A stretch of DNA of 42,282 bases from Candidatus Evtepia faecigallinarum (GTDB lineage Bacteria > Bacillota > Clostridia > Oscillospirales > Oscillospiraceae). This document shows positions 14,371-22,233 of this stretch, piece after piece. The DNA lies in NCBI GenBank assembly GCA_019115225.1, contig DXEA01000041.1:1-42282 (forward strand). Direction: 5' to 3'. The translations under genes were made by a program, and so were the position numbers. The notes beneath the pieces were generated by a model. It did not search any database, had not been told where the DNA came from, and was given only the letters and a program-made list of their open reading frames with translations. How positions within the stretch are numbered: the first letter of the stretch is position 1; the number at the start of each line of letters is the position of its first letter.

Positions 14371-15830
14371 CCGCCCTGGTCCCCCAGGGCGAAGGTGGTG
14401 AAGGGGGGCTTGCCCCGGGTGCCGATGAGGCGGACCCCCGCCCGGTAGAGGGTCTCGACGGTCTCCACCAGGGCGGTGGTGATCTCCTCGCCGGGGGTGA
14501 TGAGGGGGATGCCGGGGGGATAGGCCCAGAGGTACTCCCCAGAGACCTTGCCCATGCCGTCGTAGAGGAAGGTCAGGCCCCCGGGGGCCTGGGCGGCCTC
14601 CTCGATGGACAGCCGGCGGGGGGGCAGGGTGTAGGGCGCGGCGGGGGGTGGGGCGTCGGCCCGGCGGGGGCCGGCGGCGGCGTCCAGGGCCAGCAGGGCG
14701 TCGGCCAGGCGGGCGGGCATGGTGTCGTCGGTGCCCAGGCCGGTCATGGCGATGGCATAGTGGTCCAGGGCCATCTCCAGTTCGATGTGATACGCCTCCC
14801 GCAGGCGGGCCATCAGCTCCACGCCGGTCAGGGCGCTGTTCTGGGTGGAGATGAGGATTTTGGCCGGGTCCAGGGCGAAGAGGCCGGGGTAGGTCTGGCC
14901 TGCCTCCGCCCCGTGGCCGGGACAGCGCAGGTGCTTCAGGCCCCGGATGCGCTGGTCAAACTCCGCCAGGCGGCGGTGCCAGGCGGCGAAGAGCTCCTCC
15001 CCCCGCTCCTCCAGCAGGCGGATGCAGCCGTCCATGGAGGCCATGAGGAGATAGGAGGGGCTGCTGGACTGGAAGATGCCTGTCTGGCGGGCCACCTGGG
15101 GAAGGGGGACCAGGCGGCCGCTGGCGTGGAGGATGGCCGTCTGGGTGAGGCTGGGGAGCATTTTGTGGAGACTGGCCACGGCCAGGTCCGCCCCCTGGGC
15201 CATGGCCCCGGCGGGGAAGGCGGGGTGGAGGCCCAGATGGGCCCCGTGGGCCTCGTCCACCAGGACGGGGATGCCTCTGGCGTGGGCCACGGCGCAGATG
15301 CCCGCCGTGTCGCTGAGGACGCCGTCGTAGGTGGGGCTGGGGTAGACGATGAGTTTCACGTCGGGGTGCGCCGTGAGGGCCTCCTCCACCTGGGCGGGGG
15401 TCAGGGAGCCGGCCAGGCCGAAGGTGGGGTCAGAGGGGGGCAGGAGAAAGACCGGGTCCAGGCCGCAGACCTCCAGGGCGTGGTAGATGGCCTTGTGACA
15501 GTGGCGGGCCACCAGGACCTGGTCCCCCCGGCGGGTGGCCGCCCGGATGGCCGCCAGCAGGCCGCCGGTGCTGCCGTTGACCTGGAAAAAGCTCTTGCGG
15601 CTGCCCCAGAGGGGGGCGGCCCGGTCCATGGACTCCTTTAATATACCCGAGGGGTCGTGGAGGTCGTCAAAGGTGGGCAGCTCGGTGATGTCCAGCCCCG
15701 CTCCCAGGCGGGCCAGATAGGGGGCCAGGGCCTCGTTCTCCTTGTGCCCCGGCATGTGCAGGGAGAGATAGCCCGCCCGGTGGTGGCCCTCCAGCCGGGC
15801 CAGCAGGGAGAGATCGTCGTGGGATGTCAT
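14367..15830 (-). CDS. Orn/Lys/Arg decarboxylase (aminotransferase-fold, Gram-positive SpeA/YaaO type)
   Basis: 487 residues, the length of the short Bacillus-type basic amino-acid decarboxylases that lack the N-terminal wing domain. Motifs in order are LHMPGHKE (residues 24-31), FFQVNGSTGGLLAAI, DEAHGAHLG (the PLP ring-binding Asp), and SLHKMLPSLTQTA with the Schiff-base Lys. The C-terminal domain carries EYLWAYPPGIPLITPGE. It would make cadaverine, putrescine or agmatine; which one cannot be told. AAGGAGG lies 6 bases before the ATG at 15830. A terminator-like hairpin lies directly before that site, suggesting leader-based control. Confidence 0.92.
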   Translation of the reverse strand: MTSHDDLSLLARLEGHHRAGYLSLHMPGHKENEALAPYLARLGAGLDITELPTFDDLHDPSGILKESMDRAAPLWGSRKSFFQVNGSTGGLLAAIRAATRRGDQVLVARHCHKAIYHALEVCGLDPVFLLPPSDPTFGLAGSLTPAQVEEALTAHPDVKLIVYPSPTYDGVLSDTAGICAVAHARGIPVLVDEAHGAHLGLHPAFPAGAMAQGADLAVASLHKMLPSLTQTAILHASGRLVPLPQVARQTGIFQSSSPSYLLMASMDGCIRLLEERGEELFAAWHRRLAEFDQRIRGLKHLRCPGHGAEAGQTYPGLFALDPAKILISTQNSALTGVELMARLREAYHIELEMALDHYAIAMTGLGTDDTMPARLADALLALDAAAGPRRADAPPPAAPYTLPPRRLSIEEAAQAPGGLTFLYDGMGKVSGEYLWAYPPGIPLITPGEEITTALVETVETLYRAGVRLIGTRGKPPFTTFALGDQGG

Positions 15831-15846
15831 GGGCAGTGCCTCCTTG

Positions 15847-15873
15847 AAAAAACGCCCCCGGCCGGCGGGGGCG
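15847..15873 (-). terminator. Terminator-like hairpin in the decarboxylase leader
   Basis: The 8-bp arms CGCCCCCG (15853-15860) and CGGGGGCG (15866-15873) are followed on the minus strand by six Ts (15847-15852), one base from the AAGGAGG ribosome site. It lies between the promoter and the start codon, so it can act as an attenuator or as a block to ribosome binding. Confidence 0.65.
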
Positions 15874-15890
15874 GGGATTCTTTGGGCCCT

Positions 15891-15935
15891 ATCATACCAG
15901 AAAGCGGGTCAGATGACAACCAGACGGGTCATCTG
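15891..15935 (-). promoter_or_regulatory. Decarboxylase promoter with overlapping dyad
   Basis: Minus-strand -35 TTGTCA (15914-15919) and -10 TATGAT (15891-15896) with 17-bp spacing. A perfect 8-bp dyad, CAGATGAC (15910-15917) and GTCATCTG (15928-15935), overlaps the -35, as expected of an operator. Confidence 0.7.
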
Positions 15936-16004
15936 GCCTGTGGGGACGCCGGGGCGGGCGGCGCTCTGGACATGCCAAAAACTTTTGTTTTGGTGATTTT
16001 AATA

Positions 16005-16048
16005 GGGTCAGAGTCGTGCTAAGGTAGGGGCAGTTCTGATTCTAACCC
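16005..16048 (+). promoter_or_regulatory. Structured leader of the ECF-S gene (unclassified)
   Basis: GGGTCAGAG (16005-16013) and TTCTAACCC (16040-16048) can pair over 9 positions with one mismatch and one G-T pair, enclosing about 26 bases, and end two bases before AAAGGAGG. ECF-S genes are often riboswitch-controlled, but no known aptamer signature is recognised here. Confidence 0.3.
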
Positions 16049-16064
16049 AAAGGAGGCCCTTTCT

Positions 16065-16607
16065 ATGTCCACCAAAACCGCTGTGCAGAGCACCTCCTCT
16101 GCCCGTATCAAATCCCTGGCCATCACCGCTGTGTGTCTGGTGCTGGTCTATGTGTTCACCGCCGTGGTGAATATCCGCCTGCCCTTTGCCCCCAACGGCG
16201 GGCTGATCCATCTGGGCAATGTGCCCCTGTTCGTGGCTGCCATCCTCTTTGGCAAGCGCACGGGGATGATCGCCGGCGGGGTGGGCATGGCCCTGTTTGA
16301 CCTCTTCTCCGGCTGGACCCTCTGGGCCCCCTTCACCCTGGTCATCGTGGGGTGCATGGGCCTGGTGGTGGGGGCGGTGACGGAAAAGCACAAAACCTTC
16401 CCCTTCTACCTGCTGGCCCTGGTGCTGGCCTGCGCCATCAAGATCGGCGGCTATTACCTGGCCGAGGCCATCATCTATGGCAACTGGGTGGTCCCCCTGA
16501 CCTCCATCCCCGGCAATTTGATTCAGGTGGGGGCGGCGGCCATCATCACCCTCATCGTCATCGAGCCCCTGCGTCTGGCGGCTGCCCACACCATCTTGCG
16601 CAAATGA
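16065..16607 (+). CDS. ECF transporter S component
   Basis: 180 residues with about six hydrophobic segments. The first has the alanine-rich SLAITAVCLVLVYVFTAVVNIRLPF, which in S components docks on the EcfT module (AxxxA-like). GGLIHLGNVPLFVAAILFGKRTGMIAGGVGMALFDLFSGW is typical of the PF07155 branch, which includes HmpT and relatives that bind vitamins or vitamin precursors. The ATG is preceded by AAAGGAGG. The substrate is unknown; a thiamine-precursor, riboflavin or related ligand is suggested by family only. The energising EcfA/EcfT proteins are not in the window, so it is probably a solitary S component of the shared (group II) type. Confidence 0.88.
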   Translation: MSTKTAVQSTSSARIKSLAITAVCLVLVYVFTAVVNIRLPFAPNGGLIHLGNVPLFVAAILFGKRTGMIAGGVGMALFDLFSGWTLWAPFTLVIVGCMGLVVGAVTEKHKTFPFYLLALVLACAIKIGGYYLAEAIIYGNWVVPLTSIPGNLIQVGAAAIITLIVIEPLRLAAAHTILRK

Positions 16608-16767
16608 GCGCCGCCGGGGCCCCATATCTGCCCGCGGACGGCGGCGGGCGGGGCGTGCAATTTTGGCGTCTTTTTGCAACTTGACACTTTTGGTCCTTCA
16701 TTCCAGACGGTCTGGGAGAAATTTGTGGGATGGCGCAAATTTTATCGGAAATTTTTGAAAATAATTG

Positions 16768-16796
16768 TTGCATTTACAAGGGCGACGTGCTATACT
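16768..16796 (+). promoter_or_regulatory. gdhA promoter
   Basis: -35 TTGCAT (16768-16773) and -10 TATACT (16791-16796) have 17-bp spacing, leaving a leader of about 105 bases. The remainder of the gap 16608-16909 holds a G/C-rich imperfect hairpin after the ECF-S stop (about 16609-16657) and an AT-rich stretch, with no gene seen. Confidence 0.75.
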
Positions 16797-16909
16797 TTCA
16801 GTTGCAAATGTGATGTATCTCTTTGGGGGATGGCACACTGCAAGTATCCTTGTATTTTCGCCTGGGGCGCCAGGTAAAAATAAATTATCAACGAAGGAGC
16901 CAAACCATC

Positions 16910-18259
16910 ATGAATGCTTATATCGAAAGCGTTATTGAGACCGTAAAGAAGAAGCACGGCAGCGAGCCCGAGTTCGTGCAGACCGTGGAAGAAGTCCTGA
17001 GCTCTCTGGACCCCGTCGTCTCCGCTCACCCCGAGTATGAGGCCGTGGACCTGCTGGGCCGTATGGTCGAGCCCGAGCGGATGTTCACCTTCCGCGTTGT
17101 CTGGACCGACGACGCTGGCAAGACCCACACCAACATCGGCTATCGCTGCCAGTTCAACGGCGCCCTCGGCCCCTACAAGGGCGGCCTGCGGTTCCAGCCC
17201 AACGTGTATCCCGGCATCGTGAAGTTCCTGGGCTTCGAGCAGATCTTTAAGAACTCCCTGACCGGCCTGCCCATCGGCGGCGGCAAGGGCGGCGCTGACT
17301 TCGATCCCGCCGGCAAGTCCGACGCTGAGATCATGCGCTTCTGCCAGAGCTTCATGACCGCTCTGTATCGTTACATCGGGCCCGACATCGACGTGCCCGC
17401 CGGCGACATGGGCGTGGGCGGCCGTGAGATCGGCTACCTGTATGGCCAGTATCGCCGCCTGAAGGGTGTCTTCGAGAACGGCGTGCTCACCGGCAAGGGC
17501 CTGTCCTATGGCGGCTCCCTGGCTCGTCCCGAGGCCACCGGTTACGGCGCTGTGTACTATCTGGTGGAAGTCCTCAAGCACGAGGGCGAGGACATCAAGG
17601 GCAAGACCATCGCTGCTGCCGGCTTCGGCAATGTGACCTGGGGCATCTGCAAGAAGGCCAAGGAGCTGGGCGCCAAGGTCATCACCCTGTCCGGCCCCGA
17701 CGGCTATGTCTACGATCCCGACGGTGTGTCCACCGACGAGAAGGTCGACTACCTGCTGGAGATGCGTGCTTCCGGCCGCAACGTGGTTAAGGATTATGCG
17801 GACAAGTTCGGCGTGGAGTTCTTCCCCGGCCAGAAGCCCTGGGGCGTGAAGGCTGACATCATCATGCCCTCCGCTATGCAGAACGACGTGAACATGGAGC
17901 AGGCCAAGAAGATCGTGGAGTGCGGCGCTAAGTACTACATCGAGGTCGCCAACATGCCCACCACCAACGATGCTCTGACCTTCCTGATGAGCCAGAAGGA
18001 CATCATCGTGGCGCCCTCCAAGGCGGTTAACGCCGGCGGCGTGGGCGTGTCCGCCATGGAGATGTCCCAGAACTCCGAGCGTCTGTCCTGGACTGTCGAG
18101 GAAGTCGACGGCCAGCTGAAGAAGATGATGGAGACCATCCACAGAGTCTCTGCTGAGGCTGCTGAGGAGTATGGCCTGGGCTACAACCTGGTCGCTGGCG
18201 CCAACATCGCTGGCTTCAAGAAGGTTGCTGAGGCTATGATGGAGCAGGGCATCTTCTAA
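16910..18259 (+). CDS. gdhA: NADP-specific glutamate dehydrogenase
   Basis: 449 residues, the hexameric GDH length. It interconverts 2-oxoglutarate plus ammonium and glutamate. Landmarks are YKGGLRFQPNVYPGIVKFLGFEQ and the substrate-binding LPIGGGKGG (with catalytic Lys), VPAGDMGVGGREIGYLYGQY, RPEATGYGAVYY, and the dinucleotide fold start AAAGFGNVTWG. The sequence GLPIGGGKGGADFDP groups it with NADP-dependent biosynthetic enzymes. The start ATG at 16910 follows AAGGAG. The frame is open further upstream but lacks a site there. Codons such as GCT, CGT and TCC are enriched compared with the neighbours, as in highly expressed genes. It is monocistronic, ended by a strong terminator. Confidence 0.96.
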   Translation: MNAYIESVIETVKKKHGSEPEFVQTVEEVLSSLDPVVSAHPEYEAVDLLGRMVEPERMFTFRVVWTDDAGKTHTNIGYRCQFNGALGPYKGGLRFQPNVYPGIVKFLGFEQIFKNSLTGLPIGGGKGGADFDPAGKSDAEIMRFCQSFMTALYRYIGPDIDVPAGDMGVGGREIGYLYGQYRRLKGVFENGVLTGKGLSYGGSLARPEATGYGAVYYLVEVLKHEGEDIKGKTIAAAGFGNVTWGICKKAKELGAKVITLSGPDGYVYDPDGVSTDEKVDYLLEMRASGRNVVKDYADKFGVEFFPGQKPWGVKADIIMPSAMQNDVNMEQAKKIVECGAKYYIEVANMPTTNDALTFLMSQKDIIVAPSKAVNAGGVGVSAMEMSQNSERLSWTVEEVDGQLKKMMETIHRVSAEAAEEYGLGYNLVAGANIAGFKKVAEAMMEQGIF

Positions 18260-18285
18260 TTAACCCCCCTTCGTTTACCCCAAAA

Positions 18286-18314
18286 GGTCCCGTCCCTTGG
18301 ACGGGACCTTTTTT
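18286..18314 (+). terminator. Intrinsic terminator of gdhA
   Basis: The 10-bp perfect stem GGTCCCGTCC/GGACGGGACC (18286-18295 and 18299-18308) has a 3-base loop and a T tract (18309-18314). AAAA precedes the stem. Confidence 0.95.
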
Positions 18315-18337
18315 CTTTCCCGGGAAAGGAGGCCAGG

Positions 18338-19075
18338 ATGGCAAAGAATCATGACAGCGCCCAAGGGTTTGGGCAGCTGCGGGCCCAGGTGGCCCGGAAG
18401 CGGGAGCTGGAGGCGGCCCGTGGGGCTTTGGCGGAGCAGTGCGCGGCCCTGTCCGCCCAGGCCCAGGAGAAGAGAGCCGCCCGCCAGCAGGCGGAGCGGG
18501 AGCTGGAACAGTTGGAATCCGGCGGCGCTATGGGGGTACTTTTCACCCTGGCCGGGGGAAAGGCGGCCCGGCAGGAAGCGGCCCGCCGGGACCTGCGCCG
18601 GGCCAGGGAGGAGGACCAGAAGGCGGCCTGGGACCTGGCAGAGGCGGAAGGCCAGCTGCTGGAGACAGAACGGGAGCTGGCCGGGCTGGAAGGCTGTGAG
18701 GAGGCCTTTGCCGCGGTCCGCCAGCGGCGGCTGGCTGCCCTGCGGGGGGCGGGACTGCCCCAAAGCCAGCTTCTCACGCGCTTGGAAGAACAGCTGGACC
18801 GGGAAAGCCAATGGCTGCAAACCCTGGCCGCAATGGGCAACCAGGGGCAGGAGGCCCTGGAACAGGCCAAGTACACCCTGACGCTGGCGGCAAAGCTGGA
18901 ACTCTCCCGGCCCATCTTTCTGGTCCAGACCCTCCAGGACGCCGCCGACCTGACCATCCAGCAGCAGCAGGCCCTTCTCGCCCAGACAGAGCAGCTGACC
19001 GCGCAGGTGCGGGAGAACCGGGCTCGCTTGGAGGAGGCGGTAAACGATCTGCTGGGGCAGGACTTGCCCCTCTGA
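18338..19075 (+). CDS. Coiled-coil hypothetical protein
   Basis: 245 residues, almost wholly helical and rich in Ala, Gln, Glu and Arg, with heptad-like stretches at about 15-62, 75-120 and 205-238. A short non-helical segment GGAMGVLFTLAGGKAARQE interrupts the first two coils near residue 62. There is no signal peptide or membrane helix. GGAAAGGAGGCCAGG precedes the ATG. It stands alone between two terminators, downstream of gdhA. No family is recognised. The hairpin-like two-coil layout could serve as an adaptor or scaffold, but no function is claimed. Confidence 0.75.
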   Translation: MAKNHDSAQGFGQLRAQVARKRELEAARGALAEQCAALSAQAQEKRAARQQAERELEQLESGGAMGVLFTLAGGKAARQEAARRDLRRAREEDQKAAWDLAEAEGQLLETERELAGLEGCEEAFAAVRQRRLAALRGAGLPQSQLLTRLEEQLDRESQWLQTLAAMGNQGQEALEQAKYTLTLAAKLELSRPIFLVQTLQDAADLTIQQQQALLAQTEQLTAQVRENRARLEEAVNDLLGQDLPL

Positions 19076-19131
19076 CCCGCGCCTCCCCTGCCGCCCTCCT
19101 GTCCGCACAATCGGCTTTTCCCCTTTGCACC

Positions 19132-19166
19132 AAAAGGCCCTGGCCAATTCTGGCCAGGGCCTTTTT
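19132..19166. terminator. Bidirectional terminator
   Basis: The stem AAAAGGCCCTGGCCA (19132-19146) / TGGCCAGGGCCTTTT (19151-19165) has a 4-base loop and a T run on each strand. It lies between the convergent coiled-coil gene and FAH-family gene and can serve both. Confidence 0.93.
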
Positions 19167-19205
19167 TCGTCCCCGCAGCGGGACATGGTGCTTCCTGTTA
19201 TGGGG

Positions 19206-20069
19206 TCACTCCCCTACCGGGTTTTCCAGCATGCCGATGCCCTCGATCTCGCAGCGGACCACGTCCCCTGCCTTGAGGAACTTGGGGGGATCAAAGCCCA
19301 TGCCCACCCCGGCGGGGGTGCCGGTGGCGAGGATGGTGCCCGCCTGGAGGGTCATGCCCCGGGTGAGCTCCTGGAGGATGTGGGGGATGGAGAAGATGAG
19401 CTGGTCGGTGGTGGCCTCCTGGCGTTTTTCCCCGTTGACCCAGCAGCGGATGGGCAGGGCGGGGGGCCAGGCCACCTCGTCCCTGGTGACGATGCAGGGG
19501 CCCATGGGGGTGAAGCCGTCCAGGCCCTTGCCGAAGTACCACTGCTTGTGGCCGGTCTGGAGGTTGCGGGCGGAGACGTCGTTGAGGACGGTGTAGCCGA
19601 AGATGTAGTCCTGGGCCTCCTCGGCCTTGACGTTCTTGGCGTCCCTGCCCAGGATCACCGCCAGCTCTGCCTCGTAGTCCAGGCTGTCCACCAGGTCAAA
19701 GTGGCCGGGGATGGGGGCACCGGGGCCGGGGCAGTGGGTGGCCCGCTTGGAGAAGTATACCGCCCGCTCCGGGGCCCGGGTAAAGGCCTGGGCGTCAAAC
19801 TGCTCGGCCTCGGCCTTGTGCTTTTGATAGTTCATGCCCAGGCAGATCACGTCCTGCCGGGGGTGGGGGATGGGGGCCAGGACGGTGACGTCGGCCAGGG
19901 CAAACTCGCCGGTACTCTTGCTGGCGATCTCCAGCACCCCCCGGCGGTGGTCGGGGTCGTCGGCCAGCAGGTGGTTCATGGTCTCATAGGGCAGGGGGGT
20001 CAGCCGGCCGGGACGGGCCTCGAGACAGACCAGCTGGCGGTCCTGCCAGGCTGCGGTGTAGAGTTTCAT
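19206..20069 (-). CDS. Fumarylacetoacetate hydrolase family protein
   Basis: 287 residues. An N-terminal domain of about 70 residues precedes the FAH catalytic fold, which shows ICLGMNYQKHKAE, the metal-ligand segment SLDYEAELAVILGRDAKNV, FGYTVLNDVSARNLQ, KGLDGFTPMGPCIV and the C-terminal GTILATGTPAGVGMGF. These fit 2-hydroxyhepta-2,4-diene-dioate isomerase, fumarylpyruvate hydrolase or oxaloacetate decarboxylase-type members, which act on 2-oxo acids using Mg2+ or Mn2+. The start ATG at 20069 follows GGAGG. It lies 28 bases downstream of the threonine aldolase-like gene on the same transcript. The exact reaction is not determined. Confidence 0.88.
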   Translation of the reverse strand: MKLYTAAWQDRQLVCLEARPGRLTPLPYETMNHLLADDPDHRRGVLEIASKSTGEFALADVTVLAPIPHPRQDVICLGMNYQKHKAEAEQFDAQAFTRAPERAVYFSKRATHCPGPGAPIPGHFDLVDSLDYEAELAVILGRDAKNVKAEEAQDYIFGYTVLNDVSARNLQTGHKQWYFGKGLDGFTPMGPCIVTRDEVAWPPALPIRCWVNGEKRQEATTDQLIFSIPHILQELTRGMTLQAGTILATGTPAGVGMGFDPPKFLKAGDVVRCEIEGIGMLENPVGE

Positions 20070-20097
20070 GGGCGTCTTCCTCCGTTTCTTTCGTGGT

Positions 20098-21141
20098 TCA
20101 GGCGCGCTCCCAGCGGTCCAGGGCCCGGATGAGGTCCTTGACGGCGCTGGCTTCCGTGGCCCAGCTGGTGCACACCCGCACGGCGGTGTGCTCCCCGTCG
20201 GGCTTGGCCCAGAAGGCAAAGGCGAAGTCCTTTTCCAGGGCGGCCAGCAGGGCGTCGGGCAGGATGGGATACTGTTGGTTGGTCCGGGAGTCATAGAGCA
20301 TCTCATAGCCCCGGTCCTCAAAGGCCCGGCGCAGGTCCAGGGCCAGTTGGTCGGCGTGGCGGGCCAGGTCAAAGTACAGGCCGTTTTCCAGAATGGCGCA
20401 GAACTGGACCCCCAGCAGCCGCCCCTTGGCCAGCAGGCCGCCCCGCTGCTTGATGAAGTAGCGGAAATCCCGCTTCAGGGCGGGGTGGGACAGGACCAGG
20501 GCCTCGCCGAACAGCAGGCCCTGCTTGGTGCCGCCCAGAGAAAAGGCGTCGCACCGGCGGGCCAGGTCGGGCAGGGTCATGTCGCAGGCGGGGCTCATGA
20601 GGCCGTAGCCCAGGCGGGCCCCGTCGATGTAGAGAAACAGCCCCAAGTCCTGGCAGGTCTGCCACAGGGCGGTCAGCTCGGCCAGGGAGTAGAGGGTGCC
20701 GTTTTCCGTGGGCTGGGAGAGGTAGACCATGCCCGGCTGGACCATGTGCTCCCGGGTCTCGTCCTCCCAGTGGGCCTGGTAGACCCGCCGGACGTCCAGG
20801 GCGGAGAGTTTGCCGTCCCGGCTGGGGACGGCCAGGACCTTGTGGCCGGTGCTCTCGATGGCCCCGCTCTCGTGGACGTTGATGTGGCCGCTGGCGGCGG
20901 CGATGACCCCCTGGTGGGGCCGCAGGGCGGCGGCGATGACCGTGGTGTTGGTCTGGGTGCCCCCCACCAGGAAGTGGACATCCAGGCGGTCGTCCCGGCA
21001 CAGGTCCCGGATGAGGCGGCGGGCCCGGTCGCAGTAGGGGTCCTCGCCGTAGCCGGCGGTCTGCTCCAGGTTGGTCTCAAAGAGCCGGCGGAGGATGGCC
21101 TCGTGGGCCCCCTCGGTGTAGTCACAGGTAAATTGTGTCAT
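20098..21141 (-). CDS. Low-specificity L-threonine aldolase family protein
   Basis: 347 residues of aminotransferase fold type I. Signature segments are DYTEGAHEAILRRLFETN at the N-terminus, HFLVGGTQTNTTVIAAAL, IDGARLGYGLMSP (PLP ring Asp) and SLGGTKQGLLFGEAL, containing the PLP-binding Lys. It would cleave L-threonine or beta-hydroxy amino acids to glycine and an aldehyde. The Y-G-E-D-P-Y-C segment near residue 30 is also typical. The start follows GGGAGGG and a near-consensus promoter. The gene leads a two-gene unit with the FAH-family protein. Confidence 0.92.
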   Translation of the reverse strand: MTQFTCDYTEGAHEAILRRLFETNLEQTAGYGEDPYCDRARRLIRDLCRDDRLDVHFLVGGTQTNTTVIAAALRPHQGVIAAASGHINVHESGAIESTGHKVLAVPSRDGKLSALDVRRVYQAHWEDETREHMVQPGMVYLSQPTENGTLYSLAELTALWQTCQDLGLFLYIDGARLGYGLMSPACDMTLPDLARRCDAFSLGGTKQGLLFGEALVLSHPALKRDFRYFIKQRGGLLAKGRLLGVQFCAILENGLYFDLARHADQLALDLRRAFEDRGYEMLYDSRTNQQYPILPDALLAALEKDFAFAFWAKPDGEHTAVRVCTSWATEASAVKDLIRALDRWERA

Positions 21142-21184
21142 CGTCTTCCCTCCCGCGGCGGCGGTCTGCCTGCCGGTTTGTTCC

Positions 21185-21213
21185 ATTATACGCGCTTGGG
21201 GCCAAATGGTCAA
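21185..21213 (-). promoter_or_regulatory. Promoter of the threonine aldolase operon
   Basis: Minus-strand -35 TTGACC (21208-21213) and -10 TATAAT (21185-21190) with 17-bp spacing, about 44 bases upstream of the ATG. Confidence 0.88.
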
Positions 21214-21236
21214 CTCAGGGGGGGGAGAAGAAAGGG

Positions 21237-21272
21237 GGAGACCGCTGCGGATGGGATTGCGCGGCGGTCTCC
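21237..21272 (-). terminator. Hairpin downstream of the CBS-domain gene
   Basis: The 9-bp perfect arms GGAGACCGC (21237-21245) and GCGGTCTCC (21264-21272) enclose 18 bases and lie just past the CBS gene stop, followed on the minus strand by CCCTTTC. It is a plausible terminator shielding the next promoter. Confidence 0.65.
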
Positions 21273-21280
21273 TTTTCCTT

Positions 21281-21718
21281 TTATAAATGGCGGATGTTCT
21301 CGGAGATGTCGGTCAGGGCCCGGGAGATCTCCATCTCCCAGTGGCCGCACTTGGCCAGATCGCCCAGGGAGAGCATCCCCACCACCTTGCCGCTGTCCAC
21401 CACAGGAAGACGGCGGACCTGCTGGCCGGACATGAGCTGGGCGGCCTGGCGGGGGTCGGCGTCGGGGGCCACGGCGGCGGGGCGGCGGGACATGATGGCG
21501 CTGACGGGGACCTGGGCGGGGTCCTCCCCGGCGGCCACGCAGCGCAGGACGATGTCCCGGTCGGTGACCACCCCCAGCAGGGCGCCGGAGGGGGTGCAGA
21601 CGGGCAGGGAGCCGATGTTGTGCCGGGCCAGGAGACGGGCGGCCAGGGCGGCGCTTTCCTTGGGGTCGATGGCGACCACACAGGGGTTCATGAGCTGCTT
21701 GACTTGCAGAAAAATCAC
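21281..21718 (-). CDS. Two-CBS-domain protein
   Basis: About 142-145 residues: a tandem pair of CBS motifs and nothing else. The first is about residues 6-62 (LMNPCVVAIDPKESAALAARLLARHNIGSLPVC then GVVTDRDIVLR) and the second about 73-130 (IMSRRPAAVAPDADPRQAAQLMSGQQVRRLPVVD then GMLSLGDLAK). Both TDRD- and SLGD-type ends are the usual ribose/adenine-nucleotide contacts, so it likely senses AMP, ATP or SAM for an unknown target. The start is unclear: a GTG at 21718 lies inside the AGAGAGG site, whereas CTG at 21707-21709 is 8 bases from it. It is transcribed divergently from the phage block. Confidence 0.88.
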   Translation of the reverse strand: MIFLQVKQLMNPCVVAIDPKESAALAARLLARHNIGSLPVCTPSGALLGVVTDRDIVLRCVAAGEDPAQVPVSAIMSRRPAAVAPDADPRQAAQLMSGQQVRRLPVVDSGKVVGMLSLGDLAKCGHWEMEISRALTDISENIRHL

Positions 21719-21915
21719 CTCTCTTTTGGGGGGAATGGGACGGCTTTTTTCCTGCTGTTAGTTTGGGCGGGGCAAAGGGGCCTTATGCCCCAAAAAAGGG
21801 ACTGAGAGGCCGTTTGGGCCGGTTTTTTGAAAATTTGCAAAAAAAGTTTGGAAAAAGGTGTACGTTTGCGTACACGAAAAGGGGGTGTCACCGGGTAGGG
21901 TGAGGAGGGATTTAC
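21719..21915. promoter_or_regulatory. Divergent region between CBS gene and phage block
   Basis: An AT-rich stretch with A and T runs (about 21800-21857) likely carries the promoter for the phage block, but no confident -35/-10 pair was found. A perfect 7-bp dyad GTGTACG (21858-21864) / CGTACAC (21869-21875), 41 bases before the first phage gene, is a possible operator. A G/C stem with six Ts lies near 21814-21829. Confidence 0.4.
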
Positions 21916-22233
21916 ATGGCAAAGAAAAAACTGGACCGGCGCAGCGTCCTGGAGCAGATGATGGCCCTGGCCGCCGGGGCCGCCAACGACGCGGTGAAGC
22001 TGGCCTATCTCACGGAAGAGCGCATGGGGGAGATCGACGGCCTGGACCTGGGCTGCCTGACCGAGTTCAAGCGCAGCAGCAATGGGGCGGTGGAGGTGAA
22101 GCTCACCGACCGGGCCGCCGTATTGGAAAAGCTGCTGGAGCAGATGAAGGAGGAGGAGGGCCGGGAGATGGCCGCCTTCCTCACCGCCCTGGACCGGCCC
22201 CTGGCCCCGGAAGAGGTGAGCTCGGACCGATGA
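21916..22233 (+). CDS. Phage terminase small subunit (putative)
   Basis: 105 residues, helical, basic at the N-terminus (MAKKKLDRRSVLEQMMALAAGAANDAVKLAYL). Its place just before the large terminase, the ATGA overlap with it, and its size support a small terminase subunit, which recognises the packaging site and recruits the large subunit. The usual N-terminal helix-turn-helix is not obvious, and the middle (LTEFKRSSNGAVEVKLTDRAAVLEKLLEQM) looks like the PBSX-type small-terminase tail. GAGGAGGGA precedes the ATG. Confidence 0.65.
   Translation: MAKKKLDRRSVLEQMMALAAGAANDAVKLAYLTEERMGEIDGLDLGCLTEFKRSSNGAVEVKLTDRAAVLEKLLEQMKEEEGREMAAFLTALDRPLAPEEVSSDR

Noticed and set aside
16005-16048. Riboswitch (preQ1, TPP or similar) upstream of the ECF-S gene
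   Set aside because: A stem-loop is present but none of the conserved aptamer sequences were recognised, so only a weak structured leader is reported.
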